Shown in pieces: positions 32,838 through 44,276 of a stretch of 64,000 nucleotides of DNA; the stretch's first letter is position 1; the number at the start of each line of letters is the position of its first letter. The stretch covers positions 87,796,685 to 87,860,684 of the forward strand of contig CM023453.1 in the NCBI GenBank assembly GCA_013339765.2, written 5' to 3'. A program made the position numbers and the translations under genes. A model generated the notes under the pieces. The model was not told the DNA's origin. It did not search any database and worked only from the letters and a program-made list of their open reading frames with translations. The stretch comes from Haemaphysalis longicornis. Lineage: Eukaryota > Arthropoda > Arachnida > Ixodida > Ixodidae.

Positions 32838-35800
32838 GGGACTCGTGATCTGGCAGTGGAACTGTCGGGGCTTCGCTCGGAAACGAGCGGAACTGCAGCT
32901 ATTGCTAGAAGAGGTTGAGAATCCCCCCGATATAATTTCGCTGCAGGAACCCGGAAAGCGTGTCAGATGTCTAGGTTATCAGTCCTTGCAAACACAACAC
33001 GACACTGCAGTTCTAGTACAGCGAAACATATCAGCACAACACACACACTTTGATAGCTGCTGCATCCCCCATGACTTTGTAACGGTCTACCCGAAGCGTA
33101 GGACAGAACAGGTTATTCATTTACTAAACATTTACAGTAGCCCCAAGCAACACACACATAATTTTCGGTCATTAATCCTGGCCGCTAAACAAGCCGCTTC
33201 AGGCTCACCCCTCATCATTACTGGAGACTTTAACGCTCCACACACTGCATGGGGTTATCGTAGGGACAGCAAAAAGGGCAGGCTGCTCTGGGATCTGATT
33301 CAATCTCAGAAGCTGACACTCGAAACTCCACCGGATCTACCAACTAGGGAGGGAACGAGTGTACAACGGGACACCACCCCGGACCTCACCCTTACCTATA
33401 GAGTGGGCCATGCAGAATGGAGTAGGATAGACTACACCCTCGGCAGTGATCATCACATAATACAGCTACACACGACACTCAAACACCCCACACCACCAAA
33501 GCGTATGCAGACTTTCATCACAGACTGGCACGCTTTCCGGGACGCACGACAAGCTGGGGACCTGCCTTCCTCCCCAACGCTTGACCTAGCTCAATGGACG
33601 GAACAGCTCCTGGGCGATGTACGGAATCACCAAAAAGAATTAGATCCCGAAATACCGACGCCACACGTCGACTCTAAATTGCAGCATATGTGGGAAGCCC
33701 TCAAAGGCCTTAAGAGGCGATGGCGCACTCAAAAGCATAACAGGCGCCTAAGAAAGCGAATAGCCATCCTAGCTAAGGAAATCGAATGTTATGCAAACAA
33801 ACTAATGAGATCAGGATGGGAAGAGCTGTGCGATCGGTTACAAGGCGCTATGAGCATGAAGAGGACTTGGTGCCTCCTAAGACACCTACTCGACCCATCA
33901 CGTTCTAAAAAGGAGCAGGCGAACCAAATTACCCGACTAACCAGACAGCTTGCGATCGATCCGCACCAGTCACTTCGAGACCTCATCAATAGATATGTAC
34001 CAGATGGGAGAACAACAACAGCACCCGGACTACTCCGGGCCGCCTAACCCCTCCTTGGACGAGGATATCACAGAGGCAGAGGTCAGGGGAGCGCTGCAGG
34101 ACGTGCGAACGTCTTCCGCCCCAGGGAAAGACCGAGTCACGAATAAGATGCTTAGAAACCTCGACGATGGTTCGATATCTTATCTCACCAAGTTCTTTAA
34201 CAAGCATTGGAAAGAGGGCACTCTTCCTCGAGAGTTCCGTCATGCGAATGTTACTCTGATCCCTAAGCCGGGCAAACAGCTTTCGACAGAAAATCTCAGG
34301 CCGATATCGCTAACGTCATGTATTGGAAAAATAATGGAACGAATAATTATGGCACGAATAAACAGGCTTATAGAAGAAAAAGAATTGCTGTCACCCAACA
34401 TGTATGGCTTCAGGGCAGGGCTTGCGACAAACGATGTCCACCTGAGGCTATACTGGGATTTGCTGAAGGAGCCTCCCTCACGTGACTCCGCAGCCATTTT
34501 AGCCTTGGACCTGACAAAAGCATTTGATAAGGTATCTCACTCAGCCATCCTGGCAGGCGTAGAACGCATAGGGCCAGGCGTACGGACGTACAACTATGTT
34601 CGCGCCTTCCTATCTCACAGAACAGCCACGCTGACACTGGGTGACTTGCAATCTCCTGAAATACAACTACCGTCATGCGGCACACCGCAGGGGTCGGTCA
34701 TATCCCCCTTACTGTTTAATCTAGCAGTGTCACACATAGCCTGTGCTCTGGATCAAGTGCCCGGTCTTCAATACAGCATGTATGCAGACGATATAACCCT
34801 ATGGGTCACTCGAGGAAGTGATGCATACATAGAAGAAACCCTGCAAGCTGGCGCTACAGCCGTCGTGCAAGGAGCCCGAGTAGCGGGCCTGCAATGCTCT
34901 CCCACCAAATCAGAGATGCTTGTCTTCCCAGCAAAAAGATCTGGACCTTCGCGAGAGGCTTCCATCCATATTTCAGTGGACGGAAAGCCTGTACCGCGGG
35001 TCAACAACCTCAAAATTCTAGGCCTACTGCTACAGAGTAATCGGAGAAATACGGAGGTAATCAAAAAGTTCTCGGCCCATGTTACCCAAATAATTGGCCT
35101 GCTCCGTAGGATCGTTGCCCGAGGGCACGGCCTGAAAGAACAAGACCGCTTGAGACTTGTACAAGCGTTTGTTATCAGCCGACTAACGTATGCTCTTCCC
35201 TATCTTCCCCTCAACGACAGCGAAATGAAGAAAGTAGATGGTCTCATCCGCAAAGTCTACCGAGCCGCCTTGCAGTTACCACCGAACGCATCCACTGCCA
35301 GATTAGAGGCAACAGGGACATACAATACGGCAGCAGAACTAATCGAAGGCCACCGCACTGGCCAAGTCAACCGCCTAGGGCGCTGCTCCGCGGGCAGACA
35401 CCTCTTGCAGAAACTAGGGATCGGACCAGCTCAAAGCCCCGAGTCTGTGTGCTGCATCAAATCATCAATCAGAAATCATATCATCGTTCGACCGATTCCC
35501 AAAAACATGCACCCAAAATTTCATATTGACAGGCGGATTCATCGAGCCACGACACTGGATAAAAAATTTCCCCCTTCCCGAGCGACACTCTATGTCGATG
35601 CCGCAGAATATCGGCATAAAGATGCATTCGCCATCGCTGTAATTCACTCCACGTCATCTCCTCCCCTTGCAACCCTCACCATTCACACCCGTCACCCGCA
35701 TGTCGCGGAAGAGGCGGCAATCGCACTAGCAATAACCCAAAGGCCCACCCCTGAAATTGTATTTTCGGATTCGAAAACGGCCGTCCAAAATTTCGCCAAA

Positions 35801-36364
35801 GGGCTCATTTCTGCCCAGGCACACAAAATTCTCGGTCTAAATTCGCCATCCGACGCGGTCGAACTCCAATGGTTCCCGGCTCACACGGGCATTGGAGGGA
35901 TAGAGACGGCCCACACGGCAGCCCGAGCACTTGTCTCCCGGGCGTACGATGTGGACTCTTCCCTCCACGGAGCCAGATCGACCAGGGACAGTCTCCTCAC
36001 ATTCCGAGAGGTCACACAGCATTATCGCCTCTCCCGCCGCAAGCTACCACCCGCTCACTCATCCCTCACTCTGGAGGAGGAACGCCTCTGGCGTCAACTC
36101 CAAACGGAATCTCTACCGTGCAGAGCCGTCCTCCATCATGTCCACCCCTCCCTCTACCCATCCTCGCTCTGCCCCCGCTGCGGTGAAAAAGCCACGGTCC
36201 AACACCAAATGTGGGCTTGTAATGAGGACCCATTCCCTCCAATTAATTCTCCTGACCAGTGGATGGAGGCGTTGGGCCGCTCGGACCCCCAGCTCCAGAA
36301 GGAGCTCGTGACTCGAGCGGCTGAAGTCGTCGCGACCCTTCGGATCGTGCCCACCGCGCCCTAA
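32812..36364 (+). CDS. LINE ORF2: endonuclease, reverse transcriptase, RNase H (one frameshift)
   Basis: Polyprotein of about 1,180 residues that nicks target DNA and primes reverse transcription there. Order: APE-type endonuclease (WNCRGF at start, QEP at about 44, GDFNAPHTAWGY at about 138, SDHHII at about 212); RT (LIPKPGKQLSTENLRPISLT, LDLTKAFDKV, GTPQGSVISPLLFN, catalytic YADD encoded at 34781-34792); RNase H (YVDAAEY, EEAAIALAI, FSDSKTA, WFPAHTGI) and a C-terminal Cys/His finger CPRCGEKATVQHQMWAC. The frame moves by one nucleotide between about 33990 and 34020, between endonuclease and RT; the first frame stops at 34047. Otherwise no stops. The catalytic residues are present, though the RNase H GNE-type motif is altered (GIGGIETAH). 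Confidence 0.9.
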
Positions 36365-36415
36365 CCCTTTATGTGAATAAAGTTATTTCTCTCTCTCTCT
36401 CTCTCTAGCGCAAGA

Positions 36416-38896
36416 TTACCATCAAGTAGAAGATGATCTCATTCACGCCTTCTTCCCTCATGCTGTGAAGGATCCATCGGTTCTCCCTGACCTTCCCGTT
36501 AATGACGTTATCAATCCCCTTCAAGAGCTAGATTCTCTCTTCACTATGGGAGAGCTTCAGACAGCCATCTCACAGGGCCGCTCAAAATCAGCTCCAGGGA
36601 ATGATCATGTCAAATGGCAGGATCTGCGAAATCTTCTCCCGCATGCCCTGGACGTTCTGCTTAACCTTGTGAACGATCATTGTACGTCAGGGACGGTCCC
36701 TGACCATCTTAAAAGTACCATAATTCATCCAATACCTAAGCCTGGTAAGGACCTAATACCCCCCAGAACTTGCGCCCAGTAGCATTAACTCCAGTCCTAA
36801 GTAAAATGATTGAGAGAATGATAAACAATAGAATAATGCACCACCTTGAGTGCTCAAGATAGTTCCACCCCGCTCGGAGCACTCAAGACTACCTATGGCT
36901 TCTACGTCGCGTCATTAACAGAACTGCTCGCATGGATTTGCCAGATCATGTGATTGCACTGGACATTCACAAAGCTTTCGATAATGTTACTCGATCGGGC
37001 ATATTCCACGAATTGGCAAGTGCGTTCTCCAGTTGAAACGCTCAAAATTTGGTACGAAATTTCCCTCAGCCCCGGCAAATTCGACTAAATGCTTTCATAC
37101 ACCAGTCGACCACTTTCTATTTAGATCACGGTGTTCCACAAGGCTCCTTCTTAGTTCCAATTTTGTTTAACCTTGCCATGAATCGGGTGGCACGAACACT
37201 TGAACAAGACGACACTGCTGCTTGGTTTCCCATTTATGGTGACGACGTAGTGGCCTGGACAGAAGCTAAAGACTATCCCTCTAAAGATCCCATGAAAACG
37301 AAACTCCAGGCTGCCATATTGAGCCTTGAACGCTCCCTTTCCCAATTACATTTTCGGCTATCACCCACTAAAACAGAGACACTCAGTGTTGACGGTAAAA
37401 ATGGCACAAATTCATACCTGGTCATTTCCATCCAGATCGGGGATACGCAGCTGGATTCAGATAACGGCACCATTCGTCTCCTCGGCCTGCCCATTAGCAG
37501 TTGCAATAGCCCCCGTAAATGGATCCTTAATATGAAAGCCACTTGGCGCAACGCCTTGCATGCCATCCTCCGCCTATCCAAAAAGTCTGGTGGTGCCCGT
37601 CAGCTCGCTTCTACAATGCTTGGCCGTGCAATAGCACACGTGCACCTCACTTACGGCTTTTCGGTATATAATCTTCGTCCAGCTCACGTGAAAAATCTCC
37701 ATATATTAAATCGGCACCTTCTCCTTACAATTAGTGGCCTTCCTCAATTCACCCCCGTAGACATTATTCACCAAACTGTACCCCTTCCCTCTCTTGATAC
37801 ACTGATCGAACAGACCAAGCTACGTTTTAAAGAACATCTTGAGCAGTCCCCCCAAGGCAAGGCTATCGGCTCATGGGACTATATAGACAGTAAATTCGAC
37901 CTCACTCGTTATCCATGGCCCCTTCCGCCCTGGGAGCGCCCTGCGATTGGCATCCCTCGACGTCGCCCTATACCTCTGTGGAAGGTGAGAGCACGCAGTT
38001 ATACGTTCGCACTATCCATTACGAGAATATGGAGAACGAAGTCGACATTTTCACGGACGCCGCCATGCGCGGCAATGAGGCTGCCATTGCATGGACATCT
38101 TCGGACGCCCCCTTGCTAAATGGTTCCCGGAAGATCTCCAATACATATGGCCTAGCTGAAGAAACTGAACTTATGGTTGTCCTGGGAGCTTCCCGTTCCA
38201 TCCGCGACAATTGCGACTCACTCTCAGCCAGGAAATTTTGCATCATTACGGATTCTCACGTCGCCCCTAAAGCATTGAACCGAACATTTTCAACTAATTA
38301 TACGGCCACAAATATAATACATGCCATCCGAGACCTTCAACTAGAAGGCATCGCATTCCACATCGTCTGGACCCGGGACACGCGCCTGGGGCACATGGCA
38401 ACCCCGCGGCTCACACCGCCGCCCAGGAGAGACTCGACACACCTCCAGCGGTTTCAAGTGCCCCATTGCAACACCTACCATGACCAGATTGGTAGCTTTA
38501 CCTGAGGAAATTCAAGGCAGAGAGTCGCAAGAGGCCTCAAGATACCATCCCGGTGGGTGTTCTGGGCTCACTCAAGACGCTCACACGCTCGGGGAGGCTG
38601 TACCTAATGACATTTATGCTAAAACGGCCCTAACTTTTTATGTACTACATAAATGGACACACGGAGCCAGCTCGCACATCCAACGCTGCCAGTATTGTGG
38701 CGAGAAGTGCATCCCTAACCTGTATCATTTGATACGGCACTGTGCACACTTCAAGACCTGTCTCGAGCCACAATTGGACCTCGTTTCTTCACGTGCAAAT
38801 GAAGAACCGCATTTGCAACGCGTTCGAGAGGACCCCTCAGTGCTAGAGAAAGTCATTGAATACTCGCTAACCAGTGGTCTCTACAAGTTGGTGTAA
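36416..38896 (+). pseudogene. ORF2 of the old LINE: RT, RNase H, finger (decayed)
   Basis: Continuation of the old LINE after the younger insertion. RT fingers IIHPIPKPGKD, then a frame change at about 36778, ALDIHKAFDNV (about 36957), GVPQGSFLVPILFNLAMN, catalytic site YGDD (37234-37245, where the younger LINE has YADD), RNase H FTDAAMRGNEAAIAW and ITDSHVAPKAL, and CQYCGEKCIPNLYHLIRHC at the end. At least four frame changes; the segment 37049-38119 is open for 356 codons. Confidence 0.8.
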
Positions 38897-39187
38897 TAAC
38901 CTGGACCGATACCTGTCAAAAACGTTGCACCTATCTCTTCACGAAATTTGCGAACTATATGTTCACGCACTTAAAATGCTATCCACCATTTCAACTGATT
39001 GAACATTGAACAGCGTTCTTTTTCGATTATTCCCTCCCTTCCTTCCTGTCCCTCTCCTTCCCCAACAGGGCATTCATGCCCCCTCTGATAATAAAGGTAT
39101 TTCTCCTCCACTGGCTTCGGTGTTCCTTCTTTTTCTTCACCTTGGTGAACTATTCGTATCCATCTGGGGATTGGCCAGAGCTGTAAT

Positions 39188-39425
39188 GATTGACTGATTG
39201 CTTACGGTGTTTCACGTACCGGTGCGACACAGGCGATGAAGCGCACCGTACTGGAGGGTTCCGGATTAATATTGAAATCGGGTGATCTTTAACGTGGGCT
39301 GAAATCTCGAACACACGGGCGTTTTCGCCTATCGCTGCATCAGAAAAGCGGCCGCCGCGGTCGGGTATCGAACCCGCGTCCTACGGCTCAGCAGTACAAT
39401 GTCATAGTCACTGAGCCACCGCGGC
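39188..39425 (-). mobile_element. Ruka-type SINE (unit B)
   Basis: Orthologous to the SINE at 13397-15079 but without the solo LTR: minus-strand head ends at about 39424 (CACTGAGCCACCGCGGC), while the GATT tail is reduced to a few degenerate units. The left flank GGCCAGAGCTGTAA is kept; the right copy of the target repeat has been lost. Confidence 0.85.
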
Positions 39426-39439
39426 AGATTGTACAGGTG

Positions 39440-39961
39440 TACGCGGCTGCTATTTAGTAAGTAATGAAATGGTAAATAACAAAAACATAACCAGATGGTC
39501 TCAGTTGGCGCGGGGTGATTGACGAAATCACTGTTTCTGTACAGTAAATAACTACTTCCTTCAACATGACTGAAAAACTTTCGGGGAGACCTTGGTCCTG
39601 CAGAGGAAGCAAAGAGGCTGATTGCGATGATCATAGCGCCGAAAGGAACACAGTAGCCGTTATCCCTTTCCTGTCTTCCCTTTGGGGCTACGTGCAAAAC
39701 TCATCAAGACCATCATCATCATCATATTCAATCTCATGGGGCAGTGGTTGGATAAACTCTGCCCAAAAAAGAGGAGAAAGAGCCTAGCCCGCGCCGGACG
39801 GCCGCCATTTTCCGCCGACTCCAGCAACCGCCCACCGAACAGCCTTCCCCTCCGGAAGAATCCTGCTGTGCTTGCTGTGCTGAACCCAGGACGCCATCAT
39901 TATTTACCGTTTGTCTCTCCACATCTTTTTCCACGAGCAAGACGCTGCAAAGAGTTCAATC
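39440..39961 (+). promoter_or_regulatory. Conserved 5' flank/UTR of SLC6 copy 2
   Basis: Aligns with the flanks of copies 1, 3 and 4. Contains GCCGCCATTTT at 39801-39811 and a short (CAT)n at about 39711. Presumed promoter/5' UTR; the transcription start is not visible. Confidence 0.45.
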
Positions 39962-42142
39962 ATGCCACTGGAGAGGGAGCGATGGAGCAGCACATCGGAC
40001 TGTCTCGTCTGCTGCCTGAACCTGTGTATCGGACTCAGCAATGTGTCCACGCTACCCTACCTCGTTTACCACAACGGAGGTCTCGTATTCGTAGTGGTAT
40101 ACGGGATCCTGCTCTGTGCCATGGGCTTACCCATGCTCTACCTGGAGGTCTTCTTAGGACAGTTCTCCGGTTGTTCCATGCCAGGGGCACTCGGGGGATT
40201 CCCTATGGCAAAAGGCGTGGGATGGACAATGGTGTACGCGGAATTGTGCATGACGCTTTACAATGCGCCTCTGCTTGCCAACTGCTTCGTCTACTTGGCG
40301 TCCTCGCTCCAGAACGAGTTTCCTTGGAACACCTGCCTAGAGAGCGACGTCGAGCAGCATGGCTGCTACCAGATCCAGCATGGCGCTTATCCATGCAACA
40401 AAGTTAATGCTACGCTGGCCAACCGCTACTCGTCACAAAACTACAGCGGTAAGGACGGGGTCGTTGTCGGGGGTGGAGAGAATCCAGTCGTCGTTGTCCC
40501 GTTAGAGGAGTACGCTTACCTGCGTGACAGCTGCATCAACGGCACTTATTCGGCGGCTCAACTGTTCTATCACCGGAGCCTGATGCTCTTCGGCTTCACT
40601 AAGGACGCTATTTACCAGCGGGGAGGAACAGTAAGCGCCATGGTAGTCGTGTGTACGCTTGGCATCGTCGTCATCTTCTTGGGAACCTACTCCGTGAAAA
40701 AGGCGTCATACGTCCTGCTATTCACGCAGTTCTCTCTGCTCGCCTTGCTCTGCGTGCACGGCTCAGTGCTGAGTGGAGCCAGATCTGGAATAGCCGCATT
40801 TCTCACGCCAGATCTATCCAAGGCTTTCCTCCAAGAGACGTGGTACTCAGCTGCTCACCACATGTTTTTTAGCCTTGACCTGTCCGTGGGCGTGATTAGC
40901 TTCTTCGCCAGCCGCAACGACTTCCACTGGCCAATTTTCGGTACTGCACTAAGGATAGCCATCTGCGACCTTCTCTTCGGACTGTTTGCCGGCTTCGTCA
41001 CGTTCAGCTTGTATGGCCACTTGGAGGATTCTTTCGCGATGCCCATTGCTGACCTGGCCACCAAAGATGTCGACAACTTATTCGTGACCATTCCCGAGAC
41101 CATCAAGCTGCTCACCTGGCCGCACATCTGGGTGGTTCCCTTCTACGTCATGGTGACGGTTGTTGTATGCGGCACTCAGTTCTGTTATCTGGCGGCCATT
41201 CTGGACAGCCTGAGAGACCTCTATCCCGTGGTTGGCGACAGGCCCGTGCTATCGTCTTTAGTCGCCTGCTTGGGGGCATTCGTGATCGGCCTGCCCCTCG
41301 CTATGCTCATCGAAGGCGAATCAATTCGTGAGTTCGTGAACAGGTTCGTCAAGGGAAATTTCATCTTTTTGGTAGGGATAGCGGAAATGCTGTTTATTGC
41401 TTACGGCTACGGTGCCGGTCGCCTCGTCAACGACATCGTCTTCATGTTCGACGCACGACCGCCAGTTTTTCTCCCGTTCTGCTGGCGCTTCGTCTGCCCT
41501 GTCATCCTCGCTCTCACGGGCATCGGCCTACTGACACGGCACGCTCGCAGGCAGCCTGCCCCTTCCACCAGTCCTCACTGGGTGAGCAGCGCTGAAATCG
41601 CCGCCTTCGCTGCCATTATCATCCTTTTTGGAGCGTTCGCCCTCGACACTCTGGCCAAGAACAATTACGATCTGTACGCCGCCTTGCAACCCCAGCAAGG
41701 TTACGGACCAAAAGACCCGGTCGTCTACTCCCGCTATCAGACCTTTTTGTGCGAAAGAAACGCAGGGCCAGCGGACGAGACAACGAAACCACCGGCGCCA
41801 GATGCCAATGGCGGTGTGTCTGAACTTCCTGCTCCTCGTGCACTAACCGCGGGGCCTAACGAGATGCAAGAGAAAGGCACAGCTACAGCGATTAGGTGGT
41901 CGGAAACTGTCGTCGTAGAGCCTGCAACGGCAGCCGCTGCGCCTGACAGGCTCTCCAAACTCGGGGCAACCAGCCGTACTGTACCGACGACCACTGGTGC
42001 CACTTTGCTGAAGGCGACGAACATAGGCGCGGAGCCGAACTCTACTCACACTCGAGCAACGGTGACACCAGCTCTACGTTCCGTTCATCCTCCGCATCGA
42101 GTCCAAAAACGCGGCGCGAATGATGTCCAGGGTTATTTTTGA
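39962..42142 (+). CDS. SLC6-type sodium:neurotransmitter symporter, copy 2, intact ORF
   Basis: The only uninterrupted copy: 726 residues, intronless. As a family member it should couple Na+ (and Cl-) gradients to uptake of an amine or amino acid at the plasma membrane. The N tail is 13 residues; TM1 reads SNVSTLPYLVYHNGG (residues 26-40). Relative to the family signature NVWRFPY, the Trp and the extracellular-gate Arg are replaced by Ser and Thr. EL2 has FPWNTC/HGC cysteines and several N-glycosylation sequons. TM6 is FFSLDLSVGVISFFASRNDF, TM8 FCYLAAILDSLRDLYP, TM11 PPVFLPFCWRFVCPVI. The start is set at 39962, not the upstream in-frame ATG at 39911, because the sequence before it matches the UTR of the other copies. 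The last 25 residues are an extension caused by a 1-nt deletion that removes the stop used in copies 1 and 3. Confidence 0.88.
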   Translation: MPLERERWSSTSDCLVCCLNLCIGLSNVSTLPYLVYHNGGLVFVVVYGILLCAMGLPMLYLEVFLGQFSGCSMPGALGGFPMAKGVGWTMVYAELCMTLYNAPLLANCFVYLASSLQNEFPWNTCLESDVEQHGCYQIQHGAYPCNKVNATLANRYSSQNYSGKDGVVVGGGENPVVVVPLEEYAYLRDSCINGTYSAAQLFYHRSLMLFGFTKDAIYQRGGTVSAMVVVCTLGIVVIFLGTYSVKKASYVLLFTQFSLLALLCVHGSVLSGARSGIAAFLTPDLSKAFLQETWYSAAHHMFFSLDLSVGVISFFASRNDFHWPIFGTALRIAICDLLFGLFAGFVTFSLYGHLEDSFAMPIADLATKDVDNLFVTIPETIKLLTWPHIWVVPFYVMVTVVVCGTQFCYLAAILDSLRDLYPVVGDRPVLSSLVACLGAFVIGLPLAMLIEGESIREFVNRFVKGNFIFLVGIAEMLFIAYGYGAGRLVNDIVFMFDARPPVFLPFCWRFVCPVILALTGIGLLTRHARRQPAPSTSPHWVSSAEIAAFAAIIILFGAFALDTLAKNNYDLYAALQPQQGYGPKDPVVYSRYQTFLCERNAGPADETTKPPAPDANGGVSELPAPRALTAGPNEMQEKGTATAIRWSETVVVEPATAAAAPDRLSKLGATSRTVPTTTGATLLKATNIGAEPNSTHTRATVTPALRSVHPPHRVQKRGANDVQGYF

Positions 42143-42785
42143 ACTTCTGCGCTCATTTTCTCTGCTTTTGCTTAACTTTTATCACGTATTTTAGCGAGAG
42201 GTACTGTTCTCTGAAGGTGTAAACTGGTTTTCGGACAGGCATGCAACTAAAGTGGCCACCGTTAGCCTAAGCCATCAGCACGAATGATGGCGAATAATCC
42301 CGTGAATGAGCATAGACAATCTAGTTTTTCTTTTCATTCTTGAGGCAGACAGAAATGCCTGTATCATATTAACTTTGACGCACACACTGTAATCTGTAGC
42401 GCAGCGACTGTCATTGAAGTGCCTAGGCCCGGCTACCGCAGTAAATTTATCTTTCCCTGCCTTGATTTCCATTACTCCGCGAGAACAGAACGACTGTATT
42501 TTGCGTAGTAGATAAACTCCGATGCACACTGAAGCGGGGTCAATCTATGCTTGTCCTTCACTTGTCCTTCCTTCATTCCCCCGTTAGTAGTGATAAGCGG
42601 TACGACAACCTCTGACCTCACCTTCGCGTTGAGGTCATCGCGTTAAGGCCATCCCAGGGCGGTTAGCTGTCATGCAGCGGCTATGAGGACCCATCTTGAC
42701 GTACACGTTGGATTTCGGCGTTTCCCGTAGCCAGTCGTTCATCGTGTAATAAAAAAAATCCTCTTCGTCGGGAATGCGTATGATT
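42143..42785 (+). other. 3' flank of SLC6 copy 2
   Basis: Matches 17712-18374 and continues past the point where unit A carries the LTR (unbroken CTTGACGTACACGTTGG at about 42695-42711). No coding sequence. Confidence 0.65.
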
Positions 42786-43027
42786 AACGATGGTTGATTG
42801 GTTGCGGGGTTTAACACCCCGAAGCCCCACCCGGCCTATGAGTCGCGCCGTAGTGGAGGGCCCCGCACTAATTTTGACCACCTGTGTATCTTTAGCGTGT
42901 GCCGAAATCACGACCCATGAGCGTTTTCATTTTTCGCCTCCATGAGAAAAGCAGCCACCGTGGCCAGGATCGAAGCCGCGTCCTTGGCCTCAGATGCACA
43001 ACGCCCCCACTGAGCCACCACGGCTTG
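42786..43027 (-). mobile_element. Old Ruka-like SINE (unit B, 3' side)
   Basis: Counterpart of 20320-20555; head ends in CACTGAGCCACCACGGC near 43026. Diverged, no clear target repeat seen. Confidence 0.75.
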
Positions 43028-43157
43028 TTATGATAACGGATTTTAATGGAAGCTTCTGGTGCATCGGAACCGCTTGACCGACTTCAATATTTTTATGCGG
43101 AAACAGGATAACTGTTATATTGTGTGTGGTACAGAGCAGAGTCTTCTAAAAGGTACT

Positions 43158-43774
43158 TTTTTTTGCGAGAGTTTGCCTTACGGCATAACAGTTATATATA
43201 CAACATCACATTTGTGTCACGCAGAAACGTAAGCAGAAACCGGTACTGAGGGCCCCAGATCCACCGCTGTAGATCAGGGGGTCTCCCAGGATGGAGCCCT
43301 GTGCCTCGGAGGTGTTGCAGGCGAAAGGTTTGCAGGGCAGGGCAGGCGCCATAGAAGGTGGCTCGTGTCGTCTTCGGACGCAGGGACCGTACAAAAGGGA
43401 CAGGTGTCCGCAAACGGTGAATGATAGCGGGCAGGCCAAGCGTGGGTCACTGCTGGGGATAAGGCCACCCCAACTCGAAGCCTCCGCAGCAGCACCTCCT
43501 CCCAGCGAGCGAGCCCACTGGGGAGGTCAGTTCCACGCGGTGGAAGTAAAGCACGCGTGGCGCGGCGGAGGCTCTCCTTTTCCACCAGCAGTTCTTCTAG
43601 GGTGGACACTGGAAGAAGTGGTAGCGGCCGTGAAAGGCCTATACGGCGACAGGCGCGATCCGCCGCTATGTGGGCAGGAAGCATGTCCCGGCGAACCCAC
43701 AAAACACGCACAGGGCATGGGTATGTGTCCAGGATCGCGTGAATACGTGCCGACATGCTGGTGCTACGCGCGAA
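43158..43774 (-). mobile_element. 5'-truncated LINE, minus strand, with target repeat
   Basis: Starts (as read on +) with a T-run, the complement of an A-tail, and is flanked by AAAAGGTACT at 43148-43157 and 43775-43784. On the minus strand an open frame (43756 down to 43274) encodes the end of an ORF2: VRVLWVRRDMLPAHIAAD (RNase H end), then RRLRVGVALSPAVTHAW and a CPFCTVPASEDDTSHLLWR finger. Unit A lacks it, so it arrived after the A/B duplication. One open frame suggests youth. Confidence 0.85.
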
Positions 43775-43784
43775 AAAAGGTACT

Positions 43785-44238
43785 CTTCCTTTTAGGCCGA
43801 GACACTACTTCTTTCTCACGGCGCAGCCGCTGGGCGCTTACCCAAACCGGTAGGTTTGCCCCATGGGACATCGCCCAACACCTCGTTACAATATTTTTGG
43901 TATTATAGCCTTAGCGGGAGGCCATGCCGGGCTAAAATATTTGTGGGACAAGATTTGACTAGAGTCTGCGTAGATGATGCCTATGGGTTGGCATCGTGCG
44001 GAAGCAGTTGTCAGGGCGAAGATAATCGAAGAAGGAAAGACTTCACACAATATGCGCCCACACCTCGCTACATTACCGAAATCCCTCCATTTCTTCTTAC
44101 GAGCTTTGGAAGAGAGCTGTGACCAGCTCCGACCTCAATGACCAGCACCTGCTGGTGTTGAAGGCTCTTGAAGCTGGGAAAGCTCAAGGGGTCTTGGACT
44201 GGACTCTTCCCCATTGATTTTCGCAAATAGCACGTTTA

Positions 44239-44276
<38 letters not shown>

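Larger units (their letters stand above)
30896..36404 (+). mobile_element. Near-intact, apparently full-length LINE (I-like, with RNase H)
   Basis: A 5.5-kb non-LTR retrotransposon with about 295 bp of 5' UTR, ORF1, overlapping ORF2, AATAAAG (36376-36382) and a CT-repeat tail. It is flanked by CTAGCGCAAGA at 30885-30895 and 36405-36415 (11 bp, of which the first C might belong to the tail), and removing it rejoins the old LINE's RT frame. APE endonuclease plus RT plus RNase H and a CCHC-bearing ORF1 fit the I/R1-type groups; the exact clade needs a tree. Only one frameshift was found. Confidence 0.9.
28736..39103 (+). mobile_element. Old RNase H-bearing LINE, split by a younger LINE
   Basis: Its two halves (28736-30895 and 36416-39103, about 4.85 kb) interrupt unit B's left flank; unit C shows continuous sequence at the same point. 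The left junction follows TACTCGT; about 40 bp of the flank present in unit C are missing. Order: ORF1, endonuclease, RT, RNase H, Cys/His finger, then AATAAAGG (about 39091). All frames are broken. Confidence 0.85.

Noticed and set aside
39911..39961. Upstream in-frame ATG adding 17 residues to SLC6 copy 2
   Set aside because: The added residues match 5' UTR sequence of the other copies, which lack the open frame; MPxERERW at 39962 is the shared start.
43291..43908. Plus-strand 205-codon ORF
   Set aside because: It is antisense to a readable minus-strand LINE ORF2 end with finger and RNase H motifs.
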